64,000 nt of DNA from Imbricaverruca yamaguchii. Lineage: Eukaryota > Arthropoda > Thecostraca > Neoverrucidae. Numbering within the stretch: the first letter of the stretch is position 1; every line of letters starts with the position of its first letter. The notes below the pieces were generated by a model. It was not told where the DNA came from and did no database searches. It saw only the letters and a program-made list of their open reading frames with translations. The stretch spans positions 1 through 64,000 of the forward strand of contig JAOTOL010001166.1 in the NCBI GenBank assembly GCA_034440575.1, written 5' to 3'. Shown here piece after piece: positions 13,407-24,735 of the stretch. The position numbers and the translations under genes are program-made.

Positions 13407-14352
13407 TCATATGGCACTTAGAGGCGCTCTCATGCAGTCAAAGTCTACTCTGTTGAAATCTGGAACCTTTACCAAATTATCCTTAATGATTTCCACTGCA
13501 TGCGCCTTGAATCTAATTATGTTATGGTCACTTCTTCCCAGAGTTTCTCCTACAGTCAAGTCTTGAACCAAGTAACTTAAATCCGAGAACACAAGGTACA
13601 AGAATGAGCCATGCCTGGTAGGTTCCGTTACAAATTGGTGTAATAACAAGTCCTTTTCATGGCATTTCCTAAATATTTTGCATGATGGGAGCCAACACCA
13701 GCATTTTCATATCCTTTTAGATTAAAGTCACCAAGAATAAGGCACTTCCTTCGAAAGTTTATACTGATTTCCTCACAAATGACCTCATCAAGCTCCAGTT
13801 GCTGAGAATGTGGCAGGGTTCCTGATCGGTAGAAAGCTCCTATCCTCAGTGTTTTTCTGTTGCCTTTTCCCACAGCGACATCAAGCCAAATGGACTCAAC
13901 AGACACACTTTTATCCCCACCTGCTACTTTTTGAGAACTGATTAAGTTATTCACGTAGAGCATTACACCACCCCTTTCACTGTTGGACCCCTATTGCACG
14001 AATACATATTGTATCCCTGGATCTCATAGTCCTGCAAGTTATCTCCAAAATACCCCTCACTGACTCATGCCTCCGTAATGCAAACAAAGTCTGGTTCCTC
14101 CTCAGCAATATAACGCTTGAACTCCTCAAATTTGGAACGGATACTCTGAGCATTAAGCATCATACACTTGACAAATGCTCCATAACCACCTTTGGCTTTT
14201 TCATCCTGAGGAGTTCTTTTATCACTGGATGAACTACCACTCTGCCTCCTTGAACTACTGCTGTCCCTACTTGCTGACTTTGAGGTTCTATTGCCTTGGC
14301 TGACACTATTGGAATATCCCTGAGATGGCAATGCAATTTCATCCCTCCCCAC
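13407..14352 (-). pseudogene. LINE endonuclease domain, frameshifted
   Basis: The first block reads LNAQSIRSKFEEFKRYIAEE and then PDFVCITEA (start of an exonuclease-endonuclease-phosphatase fold). The middle block reads ILGDFNLKGY (GDFN active-site motif) and the last block GRSDHNIIRF (SDH motif). These lie in different frames separated near 14000 and 13640, so at least two frameshifts or indels break the enzyme. Confidence 0.85.
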
Positions 14353-14360
14353 CCCATTTC

Positions 14361-14893
14361 CTAGTTTCCCTGAAGGACATGCTCATACACTTTGTCTAAC
14401 ACATGAACCCCCTTATCGGAGAAGTGCAGGTCATCCCTCTGATAGAGGTCCAAGGATCCATAAAACCTGCACCACTCATCAACAAAGGTGAAACCTAATT
14501 CATGGCAGAGCTTACCTACCCTGGCATTGGCTGCCAGTGCCCTAGAGCTCCACTCAGGGGAGGCTCCAGCCCTAAGCAAAATTGCAGTTACAATGACTCT
14601 CCTATTGCTATCCTTCAGGGTGGCCAGAAGGGTCCTGTAGTCCTGCAGCAGCTCCTCGCTCCTAGCAGGACCTATGCTATTCACCCCTACTTGTACTATA
14701 ACTGTACTAAACTGGTGGTCGCTTGTGACCTGTGCCACCACTGGCACAAGGTCCTTAACCTTGGCATCAGGCCTGGTAATGCACTTCCTGTCCCTCCTAC
14801 CTTTACAAAATACCCGATCTAAACGTCGCACACGAGAATCACCTACGACCAGTACCGTATCCTCGCTACTACTATCCTGGGCGCAAGATAGTG
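14361..14893 (-). CDS. LINE ORF1 esterase (SGNH hydrolase) segment
   Basis: The frame contains VLVVGDSRVRR, the block I GDS motif with the nucleophile serine. Next comes VQVGVNSIG, the GxN block, and DLHFSDKGVHVLDKVYEHVL, with the catalytic DxxH near the C-terminus. CR1-group ORF1 proteins carry such a domain. The three catalytic blocks look intact. The N-terminal part expected of a full ORF1 is missing or not recognisable, so the element is probably 5' truncated. The listed start is where the continuous frame becomes recognisable, not a proven initiation codon. Confidence 0.8.
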
Positions 14894-15014
14894 CCTGGAA
14901 TCTAATCGATATTGCTAAGGTACCGATACCGATTGAAATAGCACACCCTTATCACACATGTCTTAGCACCCAGGGTTGGCCCATGTTAAGTGTGTACCAT
15001 GATGACGTCATATA

Positions 15015-15037
15015 GTGTGTGTGTGTGTGTGTGTGTT
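15015..15037. repeat. (TG)n microsatellite
   Basis: Simple dinucleotide run. Confidence 0.9.
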
Positions 15038-15094
15038 TGGCCTGCCTGCCACCCCGTGGTGATGTCGGCTGTTTCCGGGTGGGCGTTTGTGGTG

Positions 15095-15515
15095 TCAGTA
15101 TTTTGGTGCTGTTTATTAAGGGTGAAAGGGTATGAGGAGTAATGTGGTGCGGATGAGAGGAAGCGAAGAAGATTATAGTTGTCTTGTAGTTCAAGCGAGT
15201 TGTGAGACAGTTGAGATGACTTTAAGAATGGCGTGTAGAGGTAGTAGAAGTTGAGACGTCTTGCAGGCCGATGAAGTAGGAGTCGAAGCTGAGCTGTTGC
15301 TGAGCTGGAGTTTTGTGTTGTTTTTGATAGGGGTGAAAGGGTATGAGGAGTAATATGGTGGGGATGAGAGGGAGCGAAAAAGAGTAAAGCTGGCTTGCTG
15401 AGGCGAGTTGTGAGAGAGTTGAGACGTCTTGAAGTATGGAGCCTAGAGGGAGTAGAAGTAGAGTCGTCTTGCAGACAGATGAGATGGTGGTCGAAGCTGA
15501 GCTGGTGCAGAAGAC
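15095..15515. repeat. two tandem copies of a roughly 210 bp segment
   Basis: Each copy begins at GGGTGAAAGGGTATGAGGAG (about 15119 and 15336) and continues through GTTGAGA, GACGTCTTGCAG and GTCGAAGCTGAGCTG. The copies are about 80 percent alike by eye. They may be part of the 3' UTR of the adjoining LINE fragment. Confidence 0.75.
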
Positions 15516-15589
15516 AAGAGTTTGCCAGTCCGGTCGGTGCCATGGGGTCGGGTCATCGCCAGTAATTGATATACAGTGCAAGAACGTTA

Positions 15590-15785
15590 GTTATTAGTAA
15601 GTTTCATGTGAGGTTAGTTTTTTTCTGATTTTCTTTTTTAACATATCTTTTCATTTTTTCTTTTTCCCACTTTTGTTGATTTTCTGTTTTTCTTTTTTAG
15701 CATACCTTTTCATTTTTCTTCTTCTTCCAACTTTTTGTTAACTTTCTGTTTTTCTTTTTTAACATATGTTTTGATTTTCTTTTTC
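15590..15785. repeat. T-rich tract with three internal copies
   Basis: Three roughly 60 bp copies of TTTTCTTTTTTAACATATCTTTTC-like sequence are separated by CCAACTTTTTGTT-like spacers. The tract is A-rich on the minus strand and directly follows the C-terminus of the LINE fragment at 15793-16743. Confidence 0.6.
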
Positions 15786-15792
15786 TTTTTCC

Positions 15793-16743
15793 TCATAGTT
15801 CATAGATTAGGCGTGTGATAGCGATAAAGTGGAAGAGGTGCTCGTGAAATGTTGGATAGTCATCGTTGAGAAGCGTCGTGATATTTAGTGGGATGTTGTT
15901 CACGTCGCAGTAATTTGTGATAAGTTGTCTTTCGGCGTTGTATTTGGTGCAGTAGATGAATATGTGTTTAATTGTGAGTGTTCGTTGACATGTTATGCAT
16001 TGTGGTCGTGGGCGTTGTTGTATGAGGTAGGAGTGTGTAAGTGCAGTGTGTCCGAACGTAATCGTGTTAGTGTTCGTTCTTTTTGTCTGGTGTTTTGGTT
16101 GATGGTGTGCCAGTGTTCGTGTTTTGGGTGTATTTCGTGTAGTTGCGTGATTTTTGTGTCCCATGTTTGTTGAATGTCTTTGTTGATTGCCTGGTGTATT
16201 ATGGGGTAGTAGACGGATTGTGAAAGTGGGCATGGCGTGGTTTGTTGTAGTGTTGTGGCTATGTTGGCTTATAAGGACGTTATGTAAGTACGTCATATAA
16301 GGACCTGCGCAGAAAGCTGCGCAGTAGGGATGACGCCACCTGGTATATATCGCCTTTGCACGGACACATTTTTGTGCGCATAAACACGTCGTTTGCGTCT
16401 GGCACGTGCCGGTTTTTTCCGCGGGCATTGTGCTTCTGACAGGCTTAATAAATTGCATCAGGAAAATGAGCGCCAAATGAACCAGCGAAGTTTAGACGAA
16501 AGCGAATATAATCCCTTCGGTGCCGCTTCAAAAAAATCATCAATCACCTGATACCTACCTCGGTATCTCCTGAAGCTTGGTGTCCACGGTCTCGTTGAAA
16601 GTGCCCACGGAAAATTGTGTTGAGCGAGCGTAGAAATGTGAGGCAGTGTGGTCCGCTAACTTATCGGCTATATCGCAGCCAGTATCGCGCAATAGCTGGA
16701 GTTTTTGCTGGGTTTCTGTGGTGTAGATGCGTTTGCAGCGCAT
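15793..16743 (-). mobile_element. LINE 3' fragment with C-terminal zinc knuckle
   Basis: The frame ending at 15793 reads GHTALTHSYLI, then CITCQRTLTIKHIFIYCTKY. This is the Cys/His pattern typical of the C-terminus of I/Jockey/R1-type LINE proteins. Further upstream, 16555-16743 reads GCDIADKLADHTASHFYA, resembling the last helix of the RNase H domain of such elements. About 300 bp of unrelated sequence or frame loss separates the two. Family placement is uncertain. Confidence 0.6.
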
Positions 16744-17269
16744 ATCTTAGGATTACCCCATACTGCTGAAAGGAGAATTAATCTTCTTCGCGTAGTACTG
16801 GTGTGGAGTTTGTAGCCCTGTATACGTGAGAGTGCGTTCGTTGTCCCTCGTTTCTGTGCGACAGATACCAATTCCGTTGGTTCAAACAATTTAATGCTCA
16901 GCGAGTTGCATTGAGCGAAATTATAATGTCAACTCAGATGTTACCGGAAACGTTAGAAGGCTACTCAAGTAAATTATTCTCACATCGGGATCGAAATTCC
17001 TGTTCTGCCATACAAAATGGAGTATTATGGAAATGAAAGCGTTAAGAAGATTTAAATACCTTCGTTTGATCCTCGGAATGGTCCATTTGAGCCCTTCGGA
17101 AGGCGTTTGGTTCCTGACAGAAACGCAGCCAGGATGTTCTTAATAGTGGTCCGACACGAAAAAAACATTATATCGAAACCGCCTTCTAGATGGTAATGAT
17201 ACGTGCCAGTAACGTCACCTCTTTTGTCCGTTCCAGATATGAGTGTGAACATTGTCAATAAATAGTTAA

Positions 17270-17470
17270 GCAGACAAAGAGTGTTACCATCTACGTTCAC
17301 ACTCATATCTTTCGCGGACGACATAGCCATTTGGACAACATCACAATGCAAAAGCTGAAAACAAAACATTCAAGCAGCACTGGACCACATTGCAAAGTGG
17401 TGCAAACTTCACCCTGCACCTCGATCGCAAACACTGGCGTTTTGGCGCGCGGCGCACCGACAATTTATCG
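17270..17470 (+). mobile_element. reverse transcriptase relic (FADDIAIW)
   Basis: The plus strand reads STFTLISFADDIAIWTTSQ and, after a stop and frame noise, NIQAALDHIAKWC. This is the A/DD active-site region of a LINE reverse transcriptase followed by its usual helix. The fragment is short and broken. Confidence 0.65.
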
Positions 17471-17479
17471 CTTGGTGTG

Positions 17480-18205
17480 GTGCAAAAGATCCAAATTTTT
17501 TGCTTCATCTACTCTGGCTAAAGGGGTGGCCTGGTCCCCCGGCCCCCGTGACTGTGCCTCTAGTTCGGGAAGGAAGGGCCAAGTTCGAACAAAAGGGAAA
17601 GCCGTGTGTTGCTCGGTGAGGAATGCGATACGTGTTTGTAGATTAAGTGGCGTCGCCTGGAGACAAGATGATTGCAAATTGGCCCTTGTATCTGCTGCAA
17701 AGCAGTGTACAATAGGGCATATATGTCTACATTTTACAGATATGAAAAAGACATGAACAGATGGCGGCTCAAATGACACTGTCAGTTTGGGTCACGCAAG
17801 AGGTAAAGGTCAGACCTAATTAAAGAAGCTGGAAACACCACCATTGACGGTAGGTGCCAGCTAAAATGAAATGTTAATTACTTTCGAAATTCATGCTGTA
17901 CGTGGGGGAAAATGACGTTGGATATAATACATAGTGAGAATTCAATAAAGAGATGGGACGCAGATAAAACGGGTGGATCGGACATTCTTCTGCCCTCTGT
18001 CTGCCGAGGAGCTTCTTGGACATCTTGGACCTTCTCCGTCAGGCTGGAGGCCCCCTTTCAAGAGTTTGGGCTCCCTCCGTCAGAGCAAAGAGCCCCTTTT
18101 GCGGCTTATTTCGAGCTATGACGTCATCATTAAAGGCTTGCAGAGCCATATTCACGTAAACTGCGTACATCGGCGGTTGTGGGGCAAGACACCTACATCA
18201 ATTTT
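17480..18205. other. no recognisable feature
   Basis: Unassigned DNA between the RT relic and the SINE-A copy. Confidence 0.4.
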
Positions 18206-18206
18206 A

Positions 18207-18387
18207 TTTATTGTTTATTGGGTGGTTCACGACGCACTCTATGCACCTTCACGGCTAATGGCGCCGCCCACATTGTTTCGCAGGTGGGCCGCGGGATTGG
18301 GAAATGTCCCGGGCGGCGCTAGTGTCGAAACCGGGACCTTTGGTACCCAGAGCCCAACACCTTAACCACTCGGCCATCCCCGCCCCA
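18207..18387 (-). mobile_element. SINE-A, tRNA-derived, complete copy
   Basis: SINE-A has a tRNA-like head with box A (TGGCCGAGTGGTTAAGG) and box B (GGTTCGA), most like a long-variable-arm Leu/Ser tRNA. The body has CAATCCCGCGGCCCACC and GTGTGGGCGGCGCC, and the 3' end has GTCGTGAACCACCCAATAAACAA. This copy is in reverse orientation. Confidence 0.9.
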
Positions 18388-18821
18388 CACCTACACCAAT
18401 GGGAACATTTGTGTATGCAATGGACACAGTCAGACGGTCCTGGTGTTCCGAGGTCATTTTCGAAAGAGCTATGACCTCTGATGTGAATAAGGCTAGTTTC
18501 CTCCGACGACTTTTTCTTACGCTAAGCCATCCCTGAGTGAAATGCTGACGCCAAACATGTTTAAGAATTATTTCAGCTTTATGTCCCTGTAAAACCGTCG
18601 TTTGAAGTTTCAAAGCCTAGCTAAAAGCAAAGCACCGCCCATCATTTTCAAAGGGCAAGCGTCGTCAAAATTCCATTCACAAGTTACGGTACATGTTTAC
18701 ACGCTACTTATCCTGTGTAGCTCTCCTTCTCAGACGCAAAATATTTACGGAAATATCACGAGACAGCTAATGCATTACCCTACGATGTACAGTAACACAG
18801 ATGTCGGTCTAGATTACTATT

Positions 18822-18885
18822 TATTTCTTTATTTATTTCACAATGCATGCCCTCGACGTGCAGTGGCCATTACGGACTAGCTTGA
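18822..18885 (-). repeat. dispersed repeat with GCATGCCCTCGACGTGC core
   Basis: The segment shares CATGCCCT(C)(G/C)ACGTGCA and ATTACGGAC with 35160-35250, in opposite orientation. Both have an AAAT/AATA-type tail, suggesting a short retroposed element. Confidence 0.55.
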
Positions 18886-19208
18886 ACGGAGGAATACCTT
18901 AGCGTATGTCTGTGCATGTACTTGACTTAGTGTTGACTGGTCGGAAAGCTCCAGTTCACCACACCTACCCACACTAGATGCTAGAAACGGCGAAATAAAC
19001 CTGTGACAAATAGCTACACTATTCTGTTCAGGCTCGCAGCGGCGCTATCCGAGAACATAACTCATGATTATGAGCAGTGTTAACGTCCGTTCCACACTAT
19101 TAGAGTTACAAACTGTAAACATCCATTCTGTGAACAACAATTGGACACGTCGCACGTTTTATGCCAATTGTCCACCTCATCAGCAGCAAAGGCGCGCGCA
19201 CGGTTCAG

Positions 19209-19412
19209 CTAGTAGCTACCCTTGCGGAAGGGACTCAAAATGTCGCTCTTGTGATGTAGCGTCGCACTTGCATGGTCGTCTCTGGCCTGCACATCGATCA
19301 CCTTCTGCGACGCTTCGGTGGCCAGCCGAGCCGCCTTCTCAACGGCCTGCGAGCGCACGGGGACGCTGGAATGCTCTGAGAGGAGCACGGACGACGGATC
19401 TGATGTTATCGC
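19209..19412 (-). CDS. candidate terminal exon, unknown protein
   Basis: A good acceptor (pyrimidine-rich, CACTATGTCAG) is followed by a 67-codon open frame. It includes AVEKAARLATEASQKVIDVQ and ends SDILSPFRKGSY before TAG. The part after the acceptor is amphipathic and helical, codon use is exon-like, and the frame has no internal stop. A possible upstream exon on the same strand ends at a GTGAGA donor near 19457, which would leave a 42 nt intron. I do not recognise the protein. It could also be chance. Confidence 0.35.
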   Translation of the reverse strand, partial: AITSDPSSVLLSEHSSVPVRSQAVEKAARLATEASQKVIDVQARDDHASATLHHKSDILSPFRKGSY

Positions 19413-19770
19413 CTGACATAGTGAGGGTTATCGGAGGCTCGCAGATCGTCTCACCCTCCCAGCCGATGATTTGCGTGCTGGCTCTCTCCGAACGGCAGGG
19501 GCACGGAACGGGCGGACTTGGCGCGGTGTCTCGTCCTTGAGCCGACATCGCAGCACTGCAGACACCGCCCTCTCACTAGTTTCCATGCTCCTCGTCCGAC
19601 AACATTGCGAGGAGCAGCGGCTCAGAGTGAGTCCAGTGGTTACTGCGCCGGCAGCACTGGACTCACGAGCTCGCCCAGGCGTGGATGGAACACAGTCAGG
19701 AGCACGACGCGCTTTTGTGCAGGTTCTTTGCACCGCCCTGGCAGCTTCGCTGTCCTGACTGTCCAGTTCC

Positions 19771-19944
19771 GTTTACTGGGTGGTTCTGCACGCATTTTAT
19801 GAACGATCGCGGCCGATGGCGCCGCCCACACTGTTTCGCCGGTGGGCCGCGGGATTTGGAAATGTCCCGAGTGGGGCGAGTGTTGAACTTGGGACCTTTG
19901 GTGCCCAGAGCTCAACACCTTAACCACTTGGCCATCGCCGCCTC
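19771..19944 (-). mobile_element. SINE-A copy with target-site duplication
   Basis: Reverse-orientation copy flanked by the direct repeat ACTGTCCAGTTCCG, the signature of target-primed insertion. Confidence 0.88.
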
Positions 19945-20334
19945 AACTGTCCAGTTCCGCCTGATGCGAAACCACATCGCTGCGAAGTTTCCAACAATGA
20001 ATTGAACCATGAGCCAGTTCCAGTTCCTCCGACGTTCCCAGAACCAGTTCCTCCGATGGCAGTGCACACGATACGTATAGCCGCAGACCTCGGCGGGCAA
20101 ACTTCAGCCAGCGTGCGTGGTTGAGCGGCCCAACACTTCCGCCCGGCCCACCAGCTGGGACAAAGCCAGACCGCGCGCGTCCCGCCAGCTGATGCAACAA
20201 CACCTGGTCCCGGCCGAGCCGAACCGGCGCGTCGCCGCCAGCCGTCTCGACCTCGTCTGGCGCAGGAGCGAAACCCACCACGTGCACGGCTCCGTCGGCG
20301 CCGGCCGCCGGTCCGCCAGCGCGCCCGCCGCCTC

Positions 20335-20480
20335 CAGCCAACTTCCCGGACTTGTGGCGACTCTGACTTCGGACCCGTCGCGACTCTGACTTCGGACCCG
20401 TCGCGCTGCCGGCCAACTTCCGGGACTCGTCGCGACTCTGACTTCGGACCCGTCGCGCTGCCGGCCAACTTCCGGGAACG
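20335..20480. repeat. short minisatellite, GACTCTGACTTCGGACCCGTCGC
   Basis: Two to three copies of a 55-60 bp unit (CGCGACTCTGACTTCGG ... GCCGGCCAACTTCCGGG). It lies in a GC-rich 19.9-20.7 kb stretch with long open frames on the minus strand, none recognised. Confidence 0.7.
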
Positions 20481-20499
20481 CCTTCGCGCAAGTTGGGCT

Positions 20500-21580
20500 C
20501 GTTTGCGCGGAGTCGGCACGCGAACCAGTGCACAGGCCGCCGTTCGACAGTTCAAACAGCCGGGGAGGGGGGGGGCGTCGCGTGGCCCGCTGTTGACGCT
20601 GGTGACGTCACACCCCAGCGCTCCGACGTCGACATCAATCTCACTCGACATGGTCCACAGTTCCAATGCCCCGCCTGCAGCCCGGCTAGACTAAGGTCGT
20701 CAGGGTGTCACTTAGACACGTACTGGTTCTGATGATAAAAACAAATTTGGTGGTACAATGTATTAATGATTTAATTTATGCAGTGGGTTAAGGTAAGAAC
20801 AAGTCGTTGAGGAAACTTGCCTCGTTGGACCTAAGGGAGTCCTTGACCTTTCTAAAGTGACCTCCTGATGTCGGCACTTGCTGGTTGTGTCCGTTGCGTA
20901 CCGAAACGTGACCTGTGATATGCGTTTGCTGCTCCACAACTGTCAATACACGCAGTTTTGCGTAAGCATGGCTCAACATTCCTCGAAGGTTATCATAACT
21001 CGGTGACTTGACATGACCTGGGCCAATTTTCTTCTCGGAAAGACGTGCAAATGATGCATCATCTGGTATGCCAAGTTTGAGCGCGCTGCCGCTGGCCGAT
21101 TTATCGTGGTCGTAGAAAATGCACAGAAAATGGTGGGAACCACCCGGATGTGAACGTACACCCAACGGTATCGGCAGATTTTCGAAATAGCCAGCCGATA
21201 GCGCTCGTAGTATCATAAAAAGGTAGATAGTGGCTTGCTGACCACCAAGCATATCTACGATATGCTGTTTCCAGGTATGATTTGCGACTTAGGCGACACA
21301 TCGCACATTTTATCAATAGATGGAGCACTTCCGACCCCAGACCTATAAATAAGCCCGTGGCCTTAAGCAGGCATCGGTTAATTCACGTTTGATGGCTGTT
21401 TTCCTGTGTGTTCCAGCATGCTCCATTATAATGCCTCCCATGCCAAGCACTATGTGATTGACGACACGCCCATATGCAGGCAGCTTCGAATCAGTTCCGA
21501 CTGTCACGGATTTTAAGCACGGCACTTGCCTGCACAGTCCCCTTTATTCTCATTGGCCAGCGGCATGTGGTTTGTTGATT
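20500..21580. other. unassigned GC-rich to mixed DNA
   Basis: A minus-strand open frame of 154 codons at 20788-21252 looks partly protein-like (MLGGQQATIYLFMILRAL) but shows no domain I recognise. It may be a decayed transposase. Confidence 0.3.
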
Positions 21581-21584
21581 GTTC

Positions 21585-21768
21585 GTTGCTTATTGGGTGG
21601 CTTACGACGCACGTCATGCACGGCCACGGCTAATGGCGCCGCCCACACTGTTCCGCCGGTGGGCCGCGGGACTGAGAGATCTCACGAGTGGTTCGGGTGT
21701 TGAAACTGGGACTTCAGCATCCAGACCTCAACAGCTCAACCTTTCGGCCACCGGCGCTCAGGAATCTG
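21585..21768 (-). mobile_element. SINE-A copy, diverged
   Basis: Reverse-orientation copy with mutated box B and head region; the body GGCGCCGCCCACACTG is conserved. Confidence 0.85.
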
Positions 21769-22189
21769 ATTTGTGATGACGTCACCAGCGCGCGTATTTT
21801 AGCCGCGTCAGATGCGTGAAAAGAGCGTTCGTGTGACAAGGTCCTTAGACGCCTTGCTTAGTGCCAGCAATGATCAGCATGCCGGGTGCATGGATGCTTA
21901 GCCTGTGTGTTTGGATGGAGTACACAGGCTTGGATGCTCACATGTGTAGCTAGGCATCCAAGCATACACCTGCTTGGATGCTTAGCTTTTAATGCTGGGA
22001 ACTCGTAGAAATCCGACGACCGACGATGGTGAATACACATTTAGTGATGACAAAACACACACGATAGTTCAAGGTCACCAAATGCGACAACAAAACACCA
22101 AACATGGCACGGATATGTGCCCATGAAGCATACCGAAGCTTAACCTCACTATGATGGCTTTGATGGCCTTCATAGAAATCCACGGTTCA

Positions 22190-22255
22190 CATGGGCACGA
22201 TCGAAATCCATCAAGGCCACTATGCTGGCCTTGATGAATTTCAATCGTGCCCATG
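22190..22255. repeat. near-perfect inverted repeat, 29 bp arms
   Basis: The arms 22190-22218 and 22227-22255 are reverse complements except for two C/T differences, with an 8-nt loop ACTATGCT. A transcript of either strand would fold into a long hairpin. It could be a palindromic transposon remnant or a small-RNA precursor. Confidence 0.85.
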
Positions 22256-22319
22256 CGATGTCAGCGGTGTGACGAAAAGGCCCCCGCTCTTCTCCCTGCC
22301 ACACAGTATCATGAGAACG

Positions 22320-22497
22320 GGGCGGGGATGGCCGAGTGGTTAAGGTGTCGGGCTATGGGTACCAAAGGTCCCGGGTTCGACTCTAGCGCCACTCAGGACA
22401 TTTCCCAATCCCGCGGCCCACCGGCGAAACAGTGTGGGCGGCGCCATTAGCCGTGAATGTGCATAAAGTGTGTCGTGAACCAACCAATAAACAAACA
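22320..22497 (+). mobile_element. SINE-A, well-preserved copy with TSD
   Basis: Complete forward copy. It is flanked by AGTATCATGAGAAC on both sides, one base differing after it. It is very similar to the copy at 56131-56310. Confidence 0.93.
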
Positions 22498-22779
22498 AGT
22501 ATCATGAGAACCGAGTAATTTCGAACTGGAAATGGCGCATGCCCTTTTCATCTTCACAAATGCCCTTCGGAACTTAGCGCAGCTTCCTCTTGCGAGCGAG
22601 TGAACGAACGAGCCCAACGGTGGCGGCATTGCATTGCTGAACGGACCCGAGAACATGGTCGGACGACTGACTGATCAATAATACAAATACTGACAGATCC
22701 AGACCACTCAATAATGAAGCGAAACATTAAATCGTGCAATGTTGCATTGCATTGCATAAGCTCGGTTGCCTTCTCCGGT

Positions 22780-23105
22780 CTCCTTGTCCGGCCCTCTCTC
22801 CGGTCCCCTTCCCGGTTCCCTGCACGGTCCCATTCCCCAGTCCCCTTCCCCGGTACCCTTCCCGGGCCCCCTTCCTGGGTTCACCTTCCCGGTTAAATCC
22901 ACAGTCTCTGGTCCCTTCCGTCATTCCCCCTCGCGGTCCCATCACAGAGCCGGCCCTAATCCTCGGTCCCCTTCACTGGTCCCCTTCACCGGTCCCCTTC
23001 ACCGGTCCCCTGCACCGGTCCCCTTCACCGGTCCCCTTCACCGGTCCCCTTCACCGGTTCCCTTCACCGGTCCCCTGCACCGGCTCCCTCCACAGCCTCC
23101 GGCAC
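22780..23105. repeat. minisatellite, CCGGTCCCCTTCA unit
   Basis: A unit of about 12-13 bp is repeated roughly 25 times, cleanest at 22960-23090. Open frames on both strands are by-products of the repeat. Confidence 0.85.
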
Positions 23106-23493
23106 CGGTGTCCTTCACTCGTTAAAATTCTGGCTCTGGACTCGACCGGGTGGATCCATGATGCAAAGCACCAGCGCCACGGCGTGAGTTTGAACGTTGT
23201 GTCCAAATGTTAAAAGTCGAGCCTCCGACCACGAAGGTACCGGCACCGGGCACCACGCCCGCGCAATAATCCATATATGTCAGCTGGTAAAGTTTCCGTG
23301 CGTCCGGCGCTTCAGTCGTTTCTTGGCGTAAAAATGTCGGTTTTGAACTGCGAATGAGGATGGCGACTGCGAGCGAAGCATGGGCGTTGATTTCTGATAA
23401 TTATTGGGGTGGGGGCAAAATGCATGAAAGCAATTGACGGGTCCAAATCGATTGTGAAATGAGACAAATGCATAGGGTTCCATGACAGTAGCT

Positions 23494-23562
23494 TAAATTA
23501 TTGGGGGCAAAGGCAACATTGAAGGGACATTGGCCACTCAAAAGTATATGAAACAACACCAC
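23494..23562. repeat. dispersed repeat, copy 1
   Basis: It shares GGGGCAAAGGCAACAT, then GGGACA and ATGAAACAACA, with 26217-26290. Family unknown. Confidence 0.5.
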
Positions 23563-24014
23563 TGGAACAAAGTGTTTGTCGCAGAGAATATATAAAGATC
23601 CCGTAAGCGCTAGAAGGATTGGAGCTCTCCGTGGAAAACAATTAACTGGAAAATTATCTGTGATGACGTAAATGAGGTGGGAACAGAGCCGGCATATTTA
23701 GTCTCGACATGTACATAATCGTGCTCCATTAATTGACTCCTGTTGCACGACAGGTATCCATGGGCAATGATAAATGTGTAGCCGGTACATGATGCCGAGT
23801 AATGCAAGCACCGGAGCGTCGCAATTTTCAACCGTTTCCCAACACCATGACCAACACCACCACCACCACCAACCGACACAATCGTGAAAAACGACGAAAA
23901 TGTCGCCCTTGCACCCCTCCCCTGGTGTGCGTGCCGTGTGTAGCAAATGTGCCGACGATTTTTTACATTGCCCCGGCTGCACGGGGTGTTCGCACCATGT
24001 CACAGCACACCACA

Positions 24015-24290
24015 GCAGAACAAGGTTAAGGCAGACTTTCTTCACCAACAGGGTAGTAAGACACTGGAACCAGCTACCAGAAAACATTGTCAGTAGCAGC
24101 ACATTGAACATCTTTAAAAACAGCATAGACAATCATTATAAGAATAGAGGGCTTGCTTTTCAGTACTACAGGGAGGGCTCATCAACTGATTTGGTGGGCA
24201 ACTGGTTCAGTGTATAGAGTGCAACCAAGAAGGGCCCTTGTGGCTCGTAGTTGCACTAACCTTTACGTCTTTATGTCTTTATGTCGATCT
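24015..24290 (+). mobile_element. 5'-truncated CR1-like LINE, 3' end
   Basis: The frame RLRQTFFTNRVVRHWNQLP to YYREGSSTDLVGNWFSV is intact to its stop. It is followed by the same 3' UTR as the other copies and a TTTATGTC tail. It appears younger than the copy at 8081-8885. Confidence 0.9.
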
Positions 24291-24679
24291 GTCGAGACGT
24301 TATCGAGCTGTGCTGCGTACATTCAAGTCGACAGGCATACCGATATCGGTTGAAGCCCCGCACTAAAAAGGCATCATCACTTCGCGCGTTATTACAATTG
24401 GAGCCGGTCGAAATGGCCTCAACTCGTTCTCACCTCACTCAGTCGCCGCTCGCGTGATACGTACTGGTCCGATCGCAGCGAAACCATCATCAATGGGTAG
24501 GCACCACTGAGCGCTTTCACGTGGTGTCATTTCCGGACCAACAGAAGCCACGTGAACGGCCATGCGCGTCGAAACATGCGACGCACAGTTTAGTCAGAAC
24601 ATTTCAATCCCAGTGTTAAAGCAATGGAGGTTTGTTCACATTTCGAGCTGGTGCCACGTGGTCACCGGCAGCGCTTGGG

Positions 24680-24735
24680 CGCTTTTGCGGCGCTTCTGCG
24701 GCGCTTCTGCGGCGCTTCTGCGGCGCTTTGCGCTT
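24680..24735. repeat. 12 bp repeat GCGGCGCTTCTG
   Basis: Four to five tandem copies. Confidence 0.8.

Larger units (their letters stand above)
11230..14915 (-). mobile_element. near full-length CR1-like non-LTR retrotransposon, degenerate
   Basis: In element orientation the order is an SGNH esterase domain (ORF1), an apurinic-type endonuclease, then reverse transcriptase. It ends with a short 3' UTR and a (TTTATGTC)n-like tail near 11240. This order and the esterase ORF1 are known from the CR1/L2 group. Several frameshifts interrupt the EN and the EN-RT junction, so the copy is not autonomous. Related 3' ends lie at 8081-8885 and 24015-24290. Confidence 0.92.
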
